From: Myxococcales bacterium | GTDB taxonomy: Bacteria; Myxococcota; Bradymonadia; UBA7976; UBA1532 | DNA length: 7,679 nt | Direction of reading: 5' to 3' | Assembly: GCA_020430675.1 (NCBI GenBank) | Contig: JAGQJJ010000163.1 | Span: 1-7,679 of the forward strand | Shown here: piece after piece, positions 1-6,437 of the stretch | How the letters are laid out: each line of letters opens with the position of its first letter | How positions within the stretch are numbered: the stretch's first letter is position 1 | The notes under the pieces: generated by a model | Told to the model about the DNA's origin: nothing | Seen by the model: the letters and a program-made list of their open reading frames with translations, nothing else | Databases searched by the model: none | Program-made: the position numbers and the translations under genes

Positions 1-2
1 GC

Positions 3-377
3 CCCGTCGACCCCATCGTCTTCGGCAACGCCAATGGCATCCTGGGCCCCGAAGCCGACGTCGGCGACCTGTGGAAGACCTGGCTGCCCCGCTGGCGCGC
101 CACCGACCCGCACGCCATCGCCGCCGGCATCGACGCCATGATCGAGCGCGACGACGTCACCGACCGCCTCGGCGACATTCACACCCCGGCGCTCATCTTT
201 CACGGCGACGCCGACGCCGGCGTGCCCTTTGAGTCAGGCGTCGAACTCGCGACCAAACTGCCCCGCGCCGAGGGCCTGATCGCCCTGCCCGGCGGCCACC
301 ACGCCGCGGTGCTCAGCCAGGCCGACCGCGTCATCGGGCCGCTGCAGACCTTCCTGCGCGCCCACGCGGCGGGCTGA
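3..377 (+). CDS. Alpha/beta hydrolase, C-terminal part (5' end outside window)
   Basis: The reading frame is open from the left edge and ends at TGA 375-377, giving 124 visible residues. The end of an alpha/beta-hydrolase fold is visible. A beta strand followed by HGDADAGVPFE matches the family's GxxDxxVP segment carrying the catalytic acid. About 30 residues later LPGGHHAAV carries the catalytic histidine. The nucleophile elbow (GxSxG) and oxyanion hole would lie in the missing N-terminal part, so substrate and exact subfamily (esterase, lipase-like, haloperoxidase-like) cannot be told. It is probably a soluble serine hydrolase. It is convergent with the dehydrogenase-like gene on the other strand, with only 7 nt between the two stop codons, so the two genes are not in one operon. 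Family assignment is fairly sure; function is open. Confidence 0.8.
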   Translation, partial: PVDPIVFGNANGILGPEADVGDLWKTWLPRWRATDPHAIAAGIDAMIERDDVTDRLGDIHTPALIFHGDADAGVPFESGVELATKLPRAEGLIALPGGHHAAVLSQADRVIGPLQTFLRAHAAG

Positions 378-397
378 CTGACCCTCACCCCGCCGCG
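365..397. terminator. GC-rich hairpin spanning two convergent stop codons
   Basis: A perfect 9-bp inverted repeat (CGCGGCGGG at 365-373, CCCGCCGCG at 389-397) with a 15-nt loop covers the stop codons of both convergent genes. Its position suits a shared bidirectional transcription stop. No T-tract follows on either strand, so it is not a canonical intrinsic terminator, and in GC-rich DNA such a stem can arise by chance. Low confidence. Confidence 0.3.
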
Positions 398-1086
398 GCA
401 ACCATGGCCGGCGCGTGTTGGCGGGCCGATTCGGTCTCGCGGCCGACGATGGCGGGGGCCTGCTGCACCAGGCGGTTGTTGGTGAGGGCGTCGACCATGA
501 ACAGCGCGAAGTCGACGCGGCGCGTGCGGTTGCTGGCGAGGATGGCATCGCCGACATGCGCGCTCCAGACCGGCAGGCCCTGGCTTTTGCCCTCTTCCAG
601 ATCGCTGCCGCGCACCACCGTCCAGTTTGTATTGCTCTGGAAGATGGCCTCGCAGGCGGCGACCTGATCGCTCAGGTCGGCGAAGCGCAGCAGCCGGGCG
701 AGGAAGCCGAAGATGCGCACGAACCAGAGCAGCTTCTTCGAGTAGACGTCCTTGCCGTCGCGGGTGATATGCCAGCCGCACGAGAAGACAAGCCGCGCGC
801 CGGGCTCGGCGAAGTCGAGCACCGCTTTGGCCGTACCGGTGGCATAGCTTTGCACGCCCCAAGGCACCAGCACCGTGAGCACGCCGTCGCAGCCTTTGAC
901 CGCGCGGGCGATGACCTCGCGGTCGTCGGTGCGGCCGGGGATGACGGTGATGCGATCGCCGAAGTCGGCCAGCTTCTGCACGCTCTCGGGCCGGCAGACG
1001 CCGACCACCTCGTAGCCGCGGGCCAGCGCGTGCCCCACCATGTACCGACCCAGCTTGCCCGATGCGCCAATGATGCAGACCTTCAT
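385..1086 (-). CDS. Atypical SDR / NAD(P)H-binding (NmrA-like) protein
   Basis: 233 residues. The N-terminus is a dinucleotide-binding Rossmann motif: a short beta strand, then GASGKLGRY (residues 7-15, GxSGxxG), then a second strand (VVGVCRP) that would contact the cofactor ribose. Further on, a VLVPWG strand, an FSCGWHIT strand and NWTVVRGSDLEEG (compare dWTilRPg) are typical of extended or atypical SDR and NmrA-like proteins. The catalytic YxxxK of classical SDRs is not evident (only YSKK), so it may be a reductase with altered chemistry or a redox-sensing binding protein. The start is ATG 1086-1084, preceded by GGAGGG at a spacing of 6 nt. It is divergent from the LysR gene, suggesting control by that regulator, and convergent with the hydrolase. 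Substrate unknown. Confidence 0.85.
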   Translation of the reverse strand: MKVCIIGASGKLGRYMVGHALARGYEVVGVCRPESVQKLADFGDRITVIPGRTDDREVIARAVKGCDGVLTVLVPWGVQSYATGTAKAVLDFAEPGARLVFSCGWHITRDGKDVYSKKLLWFVRIFGFLARLLRFADLSDQVAACEAIFQSNTNWTVVRGSDLEEGKSQGLPVWSAHVGDAILASNRTRRVDFALFMVDALTNNRLVQQAPAIVGRETESARQHAPAMVAAAG

Positions 1087-1205
1087 GAGTTTCCCTCCGC
1101 GTCTCCGGTGTCTGTGTGCCGCTCAACCGAGCCGACGAGTTGTTTATAGCTGTTCAATCTCGAATGGTCTTCGCCCAATATCGCCCGTGTGATATGCAGA
1201 TTCGC
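1087..1205. promoter_or_regulatory. Divergent SDR/LysR promoter region
   Basis: This 119-bp gap separates the divergent SDR-like and LysR genes and is visibly more AT-rich in its middle. On the minus strand TATAAA (1143-1148) is a plausible -10 element for the SDR gene, with no good -35, as is common for LysR-activated promoters. On the plus strand TTCAAT (1153-1158), 17 bp and CAATAT (1176-1181) form a weak candidate promoter for LysR. A 5-bp inverted repeat ATATC-N8-GATAT (1178-1195) is a candidate operator. Its spacing does not give the classical T-N11-A pattern. The divergent layout is the best evidence; the individual sites are tentative. Confidence 0.45.
1093..1098 (-). promoter_or_regulatory. 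Ribosome binding site of the SDR-like gene
   Basis: GGAGGG lies 6 nt before ATG 1086-1084 on the minus strand. It is a strong Shine-Dalgarno sequence and fixes this start. Confidence 0.8.
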
Positions 1206-2147
1206 ATGGATTGGAAGAAGACCGCCTTCGATTGGAACCGCGCTCGGGCCTTTCTGGTGACCGCCGAAGAGGGCACATTCTCGGCGGCGGCGCGCGCGCT
1301 GGGGCTCAGTCAGCCGACGCTGGGCCGACAGGTGGCCGCGTTGGAAGAGGAGCTTCGCGTCACGCTCTTCGAGCGCGTGGGCCATCGGCTGGTGCTGACC
1401 GCCGCCGGCGCCGAGGTGGCCGAGCAGGTGCGCGCGATGAGCGAGGCGGCGACGCGCCTGTCCTTGCTGGCGGCAGGCCAGACCGACGACCTCGACGGGC
1501 TGGTGCGCATCTCGGCCAGCGAGGCGATCTCGGCCTATCTGCTGCCACCCATCGTCGCTGAGCTGCGCGGCCTGCATCCGGGCATCGAGATCGAGCTGGT
1601 GGTCTCGAACCGCACCAGTGATCTCAAGCGGCGCGAGGCCGACATCGCGGTGCGCCATTTTCGACCGCAGGGCGATGACATGGTGGCGCGGCTGGTCAAT
1701 GACCAGAGCGCGGCCCATCTGTATGGCACGCCCGATTACCTGGCGCGCCTGGGCGACCCGCAGACCCCCGAGGCGTTGGCCGCGGCGGCGCAGATCATCG
1801 GCTTCGACGAGACCGCCGTCTTCCGCGACGGCCTGCGCGCGCTGGGCCTGCCTTTTGGCGACGACCGCTTCCCGGTGCGCACCGAGAACCACCTGGTGCA
1901 ATGGGCGCTGGCCCGGCAAGGCGTGGGGCTGTGCATGATGATGGCGGTCGTGGGCGACGCCGACCCGGCGATGCGCCGCGCGCTGCCTGATTTTGCCCGC
2001 GGCTTCGACTTCCCCACCTGGCTCATCAGCCACCGCGAGCTGCGCACCAGCCGGCGCATCCGCGTGGTCTTCGACCTGCTCGCCGAGCGCCTCGCGACGG
2101 CGCTGGTGGGGCGGCAGAACCCGGGGAAAGGACACGTCGCGAGCTGA
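1206..2147 (+). CDS. LysR-family transcriptional regulator
   Basis: 313 residues from ATG 1206, the normal LysR length. The N-terminal winged helix-turn-helix occupies about residues 8-68: RARAFLVTAEEGTFSAAAR, then GLSQPTLGRQVAALEEEL, then LFERVGHRLVLTAAG. A linker helix follows, then a periplasmic-binding-protein-like effector domain from about residue 95 (VRISASEAISAYLLPPIV, later YGTPDYLAR and ALARQGVGLCMM). The frame is open upstream to GTG 1116, with ATGs at 1164 and 1194, but none has a clear ribosome binding site. ATG 1206 was chosen because family members begin just before this FDWNRARAF segment. The divergent SDR gene is its likely target. Residues 303-313 (RQNPGKGHVAS) are encoded by the left arm of the palindrome at 2113-2271, so the original C-terminus may have been altered by that element. 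The effector is unknown. Confidence 0.9.
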   Translation: MDWKKTAFDWNRARAFLVTAEEGTFSAAARALGLSQPTLGRQVAALEEELRVTLFERVGHRLVLTAAGAEVAEQVRAMSEAATRLSLLAAGQTDDLDGLVRISASEAISAYLLPPIVAELRGLHPGIEIELVVSNRTSDLKRREADIAVRHFRPQGDDMVARLVNDQSAAHLYGTPDYLARLGDPQTPEALAAAAQIIGFDETAVFRDGLRALGLPFGDDRFPVRTENHLVQWALARQGVGLCMMMAVVGDADPAMRRALPDFARGFDFPTWLISHRELRTSRRIRVVFDLLAERLATALVGRQNPGKGHVAS

Positions 2148-2271
2148 GCGAGGCGCCGGCAGCGGCAAGGCGCGAACCCGAAGGCGTAGCAGCGCTACGG
2201 AGAGCGGTGAGCAACAACGCCGATGGCGGTGCCTCGCTCGGCGCAGCAGGGGACTTTCCCCGGGTTCTGCC
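2113..2271. repeat. 159-bp imperfect palindromic element in the convergent gap
   Basis: The outer arms are an exact 18-bp inverted repeat: GGCAGAACCCGGGGAAAG at 2113-2130 and its complement at 2254-2271. A second nested pair matches 18 of 21 positions (2146-2166 with 2219-2239, core GAGCGAGGC). The centre is a 6-bp stem with a 3-nt loop, CGTAGC-AGC-GCTACG (2185-2199). All three pairs are centred on 2192-2192.5, so this is one symmetrical structure, not chance hairpins. It includes the LysR stop codon (2145-2147) and ends 3 bp before the stop codon of the P450 fusion gene. It may be a REP/MITE-like non-coding repeat, a bidirectional transcription stop, or both. No transposase or target-site duplication is seen and there is no T-tract. 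Confidence 0.8.
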
Positions 2272-2274
2272 CGA

Positions 2275-4425
2275 TCACACGCTGAGCTGCATTTCGAGGA
2301 AGCCGGAGAACGACAGCGAGTAGTGATCGCGCAGCGGGCGGGTGCCCGGCGCAAAGCGCAGCGTGGGGAACTCGGTGGCCATGCGCGTGAACAGGGCGGT
2401 CATCTGCAGGCGGCCGAGGTAGGCGCCGATGCAGTAATGCGCGCCCTGGCCATAAGCGAAGTGGCGGATGTTCTCGCGCTCGATGTCGAGCACGTCGGGG
2501 TCGTCGTACAGCTCGGGGTCGCGGTTGAGGCAATGGCCCGACATGAAGACCGTGTCGCCGGCGTCGATGCGCTGGCCGTTGATGATCTGGCGCTCGCGGG
2601 CGACGCGGAAGAGGAAGGTCACGGCCGGGTCGAAGCGCTTGAACTCCTCTTGCGCGTTGGCGACCAGCGCCGGGTTCTCGACCAGGCGCTCAAAAACGCC
2701 GGGGCGGTCGAGCATCAGGAAGAGGTTGTTGCAGATCTGGTCGGTGGTGGTGACCTGGCCGGCGACCAGCATCATCGCCGCCTGCGAGATCAGCTCGTCA
2801 TCGGTCAGGTTGTACAGCCGCTGCGCTTCGAGCATGCCGCTGAGAAAGTCCTGGCGCGGCTGCTTTTTGCGGTCTTGCAGCACTTTGCGGAAGTACTCGC
2901 GGATGACCAGCGTGGCGTCGTTGCACTCGCGGGCGACGTCGTTGGTGTAGTCGACCGAGCCGCCGAAGAAGCCGGTCATGATGTTGGCACAGCGGCGGAA
3001 CTCTTCGCGGTCGGCCTCGGCGATGCCAAACAGATCGGCGAGCACGGTGCTCGGCAGCACGCGCGCGATGTCGGTGACAAACTCGCTGCGGCCCGTCTTG
3101 CGCAGGGGTTCGAGCAGGCGTTCGACCGTGCGCTCGACCTGGGGTACGAAGGCATCGATCAGCTCTTTGTTGATGCCAAACATGCCCGACTTGCGCCGCA
3201 TGCGATGCACGGTGCCATCGCTCATGACCATCATGCGCGAGACGACCTGGAAGAAGTCACCGATGAGATCGAGGTCGACGTCGGGCATCTTGGCCACGAA
3301 GAAGGTGGCGCGGTTGGCGGTGAACTTGTTGCTGGCAAGGATGGCGCGCGCGTCGGCGGCCCTGGTGATGACATGGAAGCCACCGTACGGCCAGTGATAG
3401 ATCTCGCCATGGCTGCGAATGTAATGGGCGAAGTCATTGGGAAATGACGAGACATCGGACTTGCGCTTGAAGTCGAGGAAGCCCTGCCCCGAGCGCACAT
3501 GCTTCGGCGGCAGCTCGGGCGCCTTGTAGCCTTCGAGGCCGGGCACCTTGCCGTCGGCCGGCGGCACCCAGTTGCCTTGCGCGTCGTAGTCGGCGGTCAT
3601 GACATTGACGCGCCGGATGCGCCGCGCCGGGCCGTTGAGCGCGTGGCGGCCGTGCAGCAGGGCGTGGTTGTCGGCGATGAGGATGTCGCCCGCCTGCCAG
3701 GCATGGGCGTACATGACATCGGGCTGGTACAGCCTTGCGGCCATGGCTTCGATGAAGGCGCGGTGTTCGTGCACCGGCAGGCCGTGCAGGAAGACCTTGA
3801 CCGGGTTGAGGTCTTCGACCGGCTCGGCGTAGCGCAGCGTGCGCTCGCCGGTGACCGGGTGCTCGCCGAGGATGCACGACATGAAGTCGCCGCCGTAATG
3901 CACAATCTTTTCGGTCAGATAGGTGGCGTTGATCTCTTCCCAGGCGGCAATGTCTTCGGCGCTGACCTGGGCCAGCACGCGGGTGGTATCGGCAAAAGTG
4001 GTCTCGCCGCCGACGCCGGGCGCGGCTTCGTCGCAATGGAACACGATGTAATGCGGCGGCGTGTGCAGGAAGGCACCATCCCAATGCAAGGGCACCTTCG
4101 ATTGGGTGTAGAGGTAGTTCTTCTTTTCGGGGTCGACCTTGAGGGTGTTGACCGTGCCGAACTCCCAGTCGAGCAGCTCGCCGAGGCGCGTGCACCACAA
4201 CGGGAAGTCATCGCCAAGCAGCGGCGCGAAGCCGCGGAAGGCAAGCACGCGATGCTTTTGCATCAGGCGGTGCACCATCTCGGGGGTGAAGTCACCCATC
4301 TGCACGCCGGGGCCGGCTTCGATGCGCAGGCCAAACGGGGCGAGGGGCACCAGATGGCAGGCGCTTTGCGGGTCGAGCGGCAGGTCTTCCGAGCGGCCTT
4401 CGACCGCGTGCGGTGTGGCGATCAT
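2275..4425 (-). CDS. PvcB/IsnB-type 2-oxoglutarate oxygenase fused to cytochrome P450
   Basis: 716 residues. Residues 1 to about 285 are a TauD-family Fe(II)/2-oxoglutarate oxygenase most like PvcB/IsnB, which in isonitrile pathways makes the vinyl isonitrile: metal ligands H114 and D116 (LHWDG), GGETTFADTTR at 139-149, distal H258 in DNHALLHGR, and the 2-oxoglutarate-binding arginine within RRIRR (268-272). After a linker (about 285-325), a soluble bacterial-type P450 fills 326-716: C-helix HRMRR (407-411), I-helix AGQVTTT (555-561), ExxR E594-R597, and heme-ligand C665 in YGQGAHYCIG. The acidic residue normally before the I-helix threonine is V558. The start is ATG 4425-4423, overlapping the upstream PvcA homologue's stop as ATGA and preceded by GAGGAG. 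It is the last gene of the operon. No separate redox partner gene is seen. Confidence 0.93.
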   Translation of the reverse strand: MIATPHAVEGRSEDLPLDPQSACHLVPLAPFGLRIEAGPGVQMGDFTPEMVHRLMQKHRVLAFRGFAPLLGDDFPLWCTRLGELLDWEFGTVNTLKVDPEKKNYLYTQSKVPLHWDGAFLHTPPHYIVFHCDEAAPGVGGETTFADTTRVLAQVSAEDIAAWEEINATYLTEKIVHYGGDFMSCILGEHPVTGERTLRYAEPVEDLNPVKVFLHGLPVHEHRAFIEAMAARLYQPDVMYAHAWQAGDILIADNHALLHGRHALNGPARRIRRVNVMTADYDAQGNWVPPADGKVPGLEGYKAPELPPKHVRSGQGFLDFKRKSDVSSFPNDFAHYIRSHGEIYHWPYGGFHVITRAADARAILASNKFTANRATFFVAKMPDVDLDLIGDFFQVVSRMMVMSDGTVHRMRRKSGMFGINKELIDAFVPQVERTVERLLEPLRKTGRSEFVTDIARVLPSTVLADLFGIAEADREEFRRCANIMTGFFGGSVDYTNDVARECNDATLVIREYFRKVLQDRKKQPRQDFLSGMLEAQRLYNLTDDELISQAAMMLVAGQVTTTDQICNNLFLMLDRPGVFERLVENPALVANAQEEFKRFDPAVTFLFRVARERQIINGQRIDAGDTVFMSGHCLNRDPELYDDPDVLDIERENIRHFAYGQGAHYCIGAYLGRLQMTALFTRMATEFPTLRFAPGTRPLRDHYSLSFSGFLEMQLSV

Positions 4426-5402
4426 GGGTTTCTCCTCAGACACCAGGGGTGCCCCTCGGGGGTCGAAATCAGGGTGACGCCGCCCGGCAGCGCGCGGGCC
4501 TCGTCGGCGTGCAGAACTTCGAGCGCGGTGCCATCGGCGGACTCGACGGCGACGCCATGATAGGGCAGCACCGGGGTCACGCCGACGGGCGGCGGCTCGG
4601 CGTCGAAGCGGCAACTGTACTTCGGGCCCTCGTCCCGGCCGGCGTGCACCGAGAGGCGCAGGTGGTTCGGGAAGCGCCGGGCGAGCGCGACGCCGAGAGC
4701 CTCGTGGCGGTGCAGCATGTCGCGCGCCAGTTGGTCGGCGTGCGCCTTGCGCTCCTCTTCGTCGAGGGCCTCGGGCCAGCGGGTGTCTTCGTCGATCAGG
4801 TGCCGGAAGCGGGCGCGGGCCAGGGCGAGGTGGCTGTCGTGGCGCGCGGCGCCGACCGGCAGCCGTTCGTGGCGCTCGTCGAGCGCGGCGGCGGTCGGCG
4901 GGTCGACCAGCGCTTCGAGGCCGACGATGCACAGGTGCCGCGAGTCTCTTGCCATCGCGCGCAGGCCGGCGCCATAGGCCGCGACGCGGGCAGGATCAAC
5001 GCCGAGCAGATCGCCCCAGACGCGGCCATCGGCGACCAGCGTCAGGCGGCAGCCGGTGGCATGGCCGATGGGATGATAGACCGCCGAGATGGCTTCGCAG
5101 AAGCGTTCGAGGTGGCCCAAGGCCGCCTGCTCGGCGCGGTCGGGCAGCGGGCCGAGGGTCTTGTCGCGGTTGGGGTTCTTGAGCGCAAAGCCCGGCAGCA
5201 CCATCTCGATGGGGCGGTTGGTGGCGACAAAGGGGCGAATGAGCGCCCGCATGCGCGCGCGGCCCTCGCTTTGGAAGGCATCGCGGGCCGGGCGCAGGCG
5301 CAGCATGGCATCGTAGCGATCGGCGAAGGCATCGGTGATGGCATCGATGGCTTCGATGGCGGTGCGCTCGGGCGCGTCGGCGATGAGGCGGGCGGGCGGC
5401 AT
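4422..5402 (-). CDS. Divergent PvcA/IsnA-family isonitrile synthase homologue
   Basis: 326 residues, the full usual length for PvcA. The N-terminal half keeps the family signatures: LPGFALKNPNRDKTLGPLPD (69-88, compare the family's PaFPfKSPN..K.LG.lPD), FCEAISAVY (101-109), and DGRVWGDLLGV (125-135, compare SDGRVFsDLvgv). The C-terminal half is degraded: RLSIHPQ has become RLSVHAG (249-255), the TPWHGVAL segment is LPYHGVAV (279-286), and the SRNQ.RK and KRSEAE segments of the neighbouring canonical paralogue are absent. It could use another amino acid, act as a partner of the first synthase, or be a non-catalytic paralogue. The start is ATG 5402-5400, 4 nt after the methyltransferase stop, with only a weak ribosome binding site, which implies translational coupling. 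Its stop overlaps the next start (ATGA). Family assignment is good; activity is uncertain. Confidence 0.87.
   Translation of the reverse strand: MPPARLIADAPERTAIEAIDAITDAFADRYDAMLRLRPARDAFQSEGRARMRALIRPFVATNRPIEMVLPGFALKNPNRDKTLGPLPDRAEQAALGHLERFCEAISAVYHPIGHATGCRLTLVADGRVWGDLLGVDPARVAAYGAGLRAMARDSRHLCIVGLEALVDPPTAAALDERHERLPVGAARHDSHLALARARFRHLIDEDTRWPEALDEEERKAHADQLARDMLHRHEALGVALARRFPNHLRLSVHAGRDEGPKYSCRFDAEPPPVGVTPVLPYHGVAVESADGTALEVLHADEARALPGGVTLISTPEGHPWCLRRNP
4432..4437 (-). promoter_or_regulatory. Ribosome binding site of the oxygenase-P450 gene
   Basis: GAGGAG lies 6 nt before ATG 4425-4423, inside the last codons of the upstream PvcA homologue. It decides the start of the fusion protein, although the frame stays open much further upstream (to 4932). 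Confidence 0.85.
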
Positions 5403-5406
5403 GGCA

Positions 5407-6414
5407 TCAATCCACGGAGGCCAGCAGGAAGGGAGGGGCGCCGGCGACGCGCGCGCAGGTGCGGGTGCGCAGGCCGGCGGCGTCGAGCAGGCCGCGGTAC
5501 TCGGCCTCGGTGCGCTCCTTGGCGCCAAACGTGGTCAGCATGATCATGTCAGATAGATGGCTCCAGGGCGAAGGATCACCGCCCCGCAGCAGCTCGATGA
5601 CCATGAGGCGGCTGCCGGGTTTCATGGCCGCGCGCACGGTCTTGAGGATGATGATCGCTTCTTCATCGCGCCAGTCATGCAGCACGAATTTCAGCACGTA
5701 CAGGTCGGCGCCTGCGGGCACGGCGCGGAAGAAGTCGCCGGCGATGAAGCGGCAGGTGTCGAGCTTCTCATCGGCGAGGAAGCGCTCGGCGAGCGGGGCC
5801 AGCTCGGGCAGGTCGAAGACGATGCCTTCGAAGGCGACGCCGGCGCGGGCGAGCGGGCGGAAGAACTGGCCTTTGCTGCCGCCGATATCGGCGATCTGCG
5901 GCACGCCGGATTTGGCCAGATCGGCGAAGTTGAACTGCGCGACCAGGGCTTGCAGCAGGTGCTCGGACTGGCGCTCCATGGCCCGGCCGAAGCGGGCCTT
6001 GCGCTCGGGGTTGTCGCGCAGGTGCTGCCAGAAGGGCTGGCCCCAGGCGTCGGGGAAGACCGGGCGATTGTCGCGCACGGCGGCGGTCAGGTTGCCGAAG
6101 GTGCGATAGGACTCGCGGCCGCAGAAGCCGAACAGGTCGGCCATCGAGTTTTCGTGGTCGGTGCGCAGGCATTCGCTGGCGGCGTTGTGGGCGTAGTTGC
6201 CATCGGCGTCTCGCTGAAAGAGGCCAAGGCAGACCAGCGCGTCGAGGGCGCGGGCGAGCGGATCGGCCGCGGCGCCCAGCTCGGCGGCCAGCGCGGCGGC
6301 GGTGCGGGGGCCGGCGGCGAGCGCGTCGGGCACGCCCAGCTCGAGCATGGCCTGCACGCATTGGGTCTGGATGTAGCCGAAGAAGACCTGTTTGGCGCGG
6401 GCGGTGGCATCCAT
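5407..6414 (-). CDS. SAM-dependent O-methyltransferase (Methyltransf_2 type)
   Basis: 335 residues, typical for small-molecule O-methyltransferases. An N-terminal winged-helix dimerisation domain (about 10-90, including LELGVPDAL and LDALVCLGLFQRDADGNY) precedes the Rossmann-like catalytic domain: SAM motif I DIGGSKGQFF (176-185), FDLPEL (200-205), GDFF (227-229 region), the general-base motif LKFVLHDWRDEEA (241-253, with H246-D247) and a C-terminal RTEAEYRGLLDAAGL (301-315). It transfers a methyl group from SAM to a hydroxyl or similar oxygen. In this operon a phenol or hydroxyl of the isonitrile product is the likely acceptor (inference). The start is ATG 6414-6412, with GGAG 8 nt before it and 23 nt after the upstream gene. 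The next gene starts 4 nt after its stop; both starts share the local sequence TGATGCCATG. The exact substrate is not visible. Confidence 0.92.
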   Translation of the reverse strand: MDATARAKQVFFGYIQTQCVQAMLELGVPDALAAGPRTAAALAAELGAAADPLARALDALVCLGLFQRDADGNYAHNAASECLRTDHENSMADLFGFCGRESYRTFGNLTAAVRDNRPVFPDAWGQPFWQHLRDNPERKARFGRAMERQSEHLLQALVAQFNFADLAKSGVPQIADIGGSKGQFFRPLARAGVAFEGIVFDLPELAPLAERFLADEKLDTCRFIAGDFFRAVPAGADLYVLKFVLHDWRDEEAIIILKTVRAAMKPGSRLMVIELLRGGDPSPWSHLSDMIMLTTFGAKERTEAEYRGLLDAAGLRTRTCARVAGAPPFLLASVD

Positions 6415-6422
6415 GGCATCAG

Positions 6423-6426
6423 CTCC
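6423..6426 (-). promoter_or_regulatory. Ribosome binding site of the methyltransferase gene
   Basis: GGAG lies 8 nt before ATG 6414-6412, within the 23-nt gap after the upstream fusion gene. Confidence 0.6.
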
Positions 6427-6437
6427 GGGCGAGGTTC

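Noticed and set aside
415..1149. 244-residue plus-strand open frame opposite the SDR-like gene
   Set aside because: The minus-strand frame has a clear Rossmann motif and strong ribosome binding site; the plus frame has neither.
1116..1205. GTG start at 1116 for LysR (30 extra residues)
   Set aside because: The extra segment has no family counterpart, lacks a ribosome binding site and would cover the divergent promoter region.
1083..2354. 423-residue open frame antisense to LysR
   Set aside because: It is a GC-rich shadow frame: His/Arg/Gln/Ala-rich, no recognisable domain, and fully opposite a clear LysR gene.
1993..3447. 484-residue plus-strand open frame opposite the P450 domain
   Set aside because: Shadow of the P450 coding strand; no domain, crosses the LysR 3' end and the palindrome.
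4426..4932. Upstream open extension of the oxygenase-P450 frame (would give about 885 residues)
   Set aside because: It lies wholly inside the divergent PvcA coding region in another frame, has Arg/Pro/Ala-rich low-information sequence, and the homologous start at 4425 has a good ribosome binding site and ATGA coupling.
5335..5362. Apparent short tandem repeat of GATGGC/TCGATGGC
   Set aside because: Explained by repeated Ala/Ile/Asp/Glu codons in the PvcA homologue (IEAIDAITDA); irregular and within coding sequence.
5403..5528. Upstream extension of the divergent PvcA homologue to a start at 5528
   Set aside because: It overlaps the methyltransferase C-terminus; the added residues are Pro/Ala/Ser-rich without family similarity, and ATG 5402 gives the normal family length.
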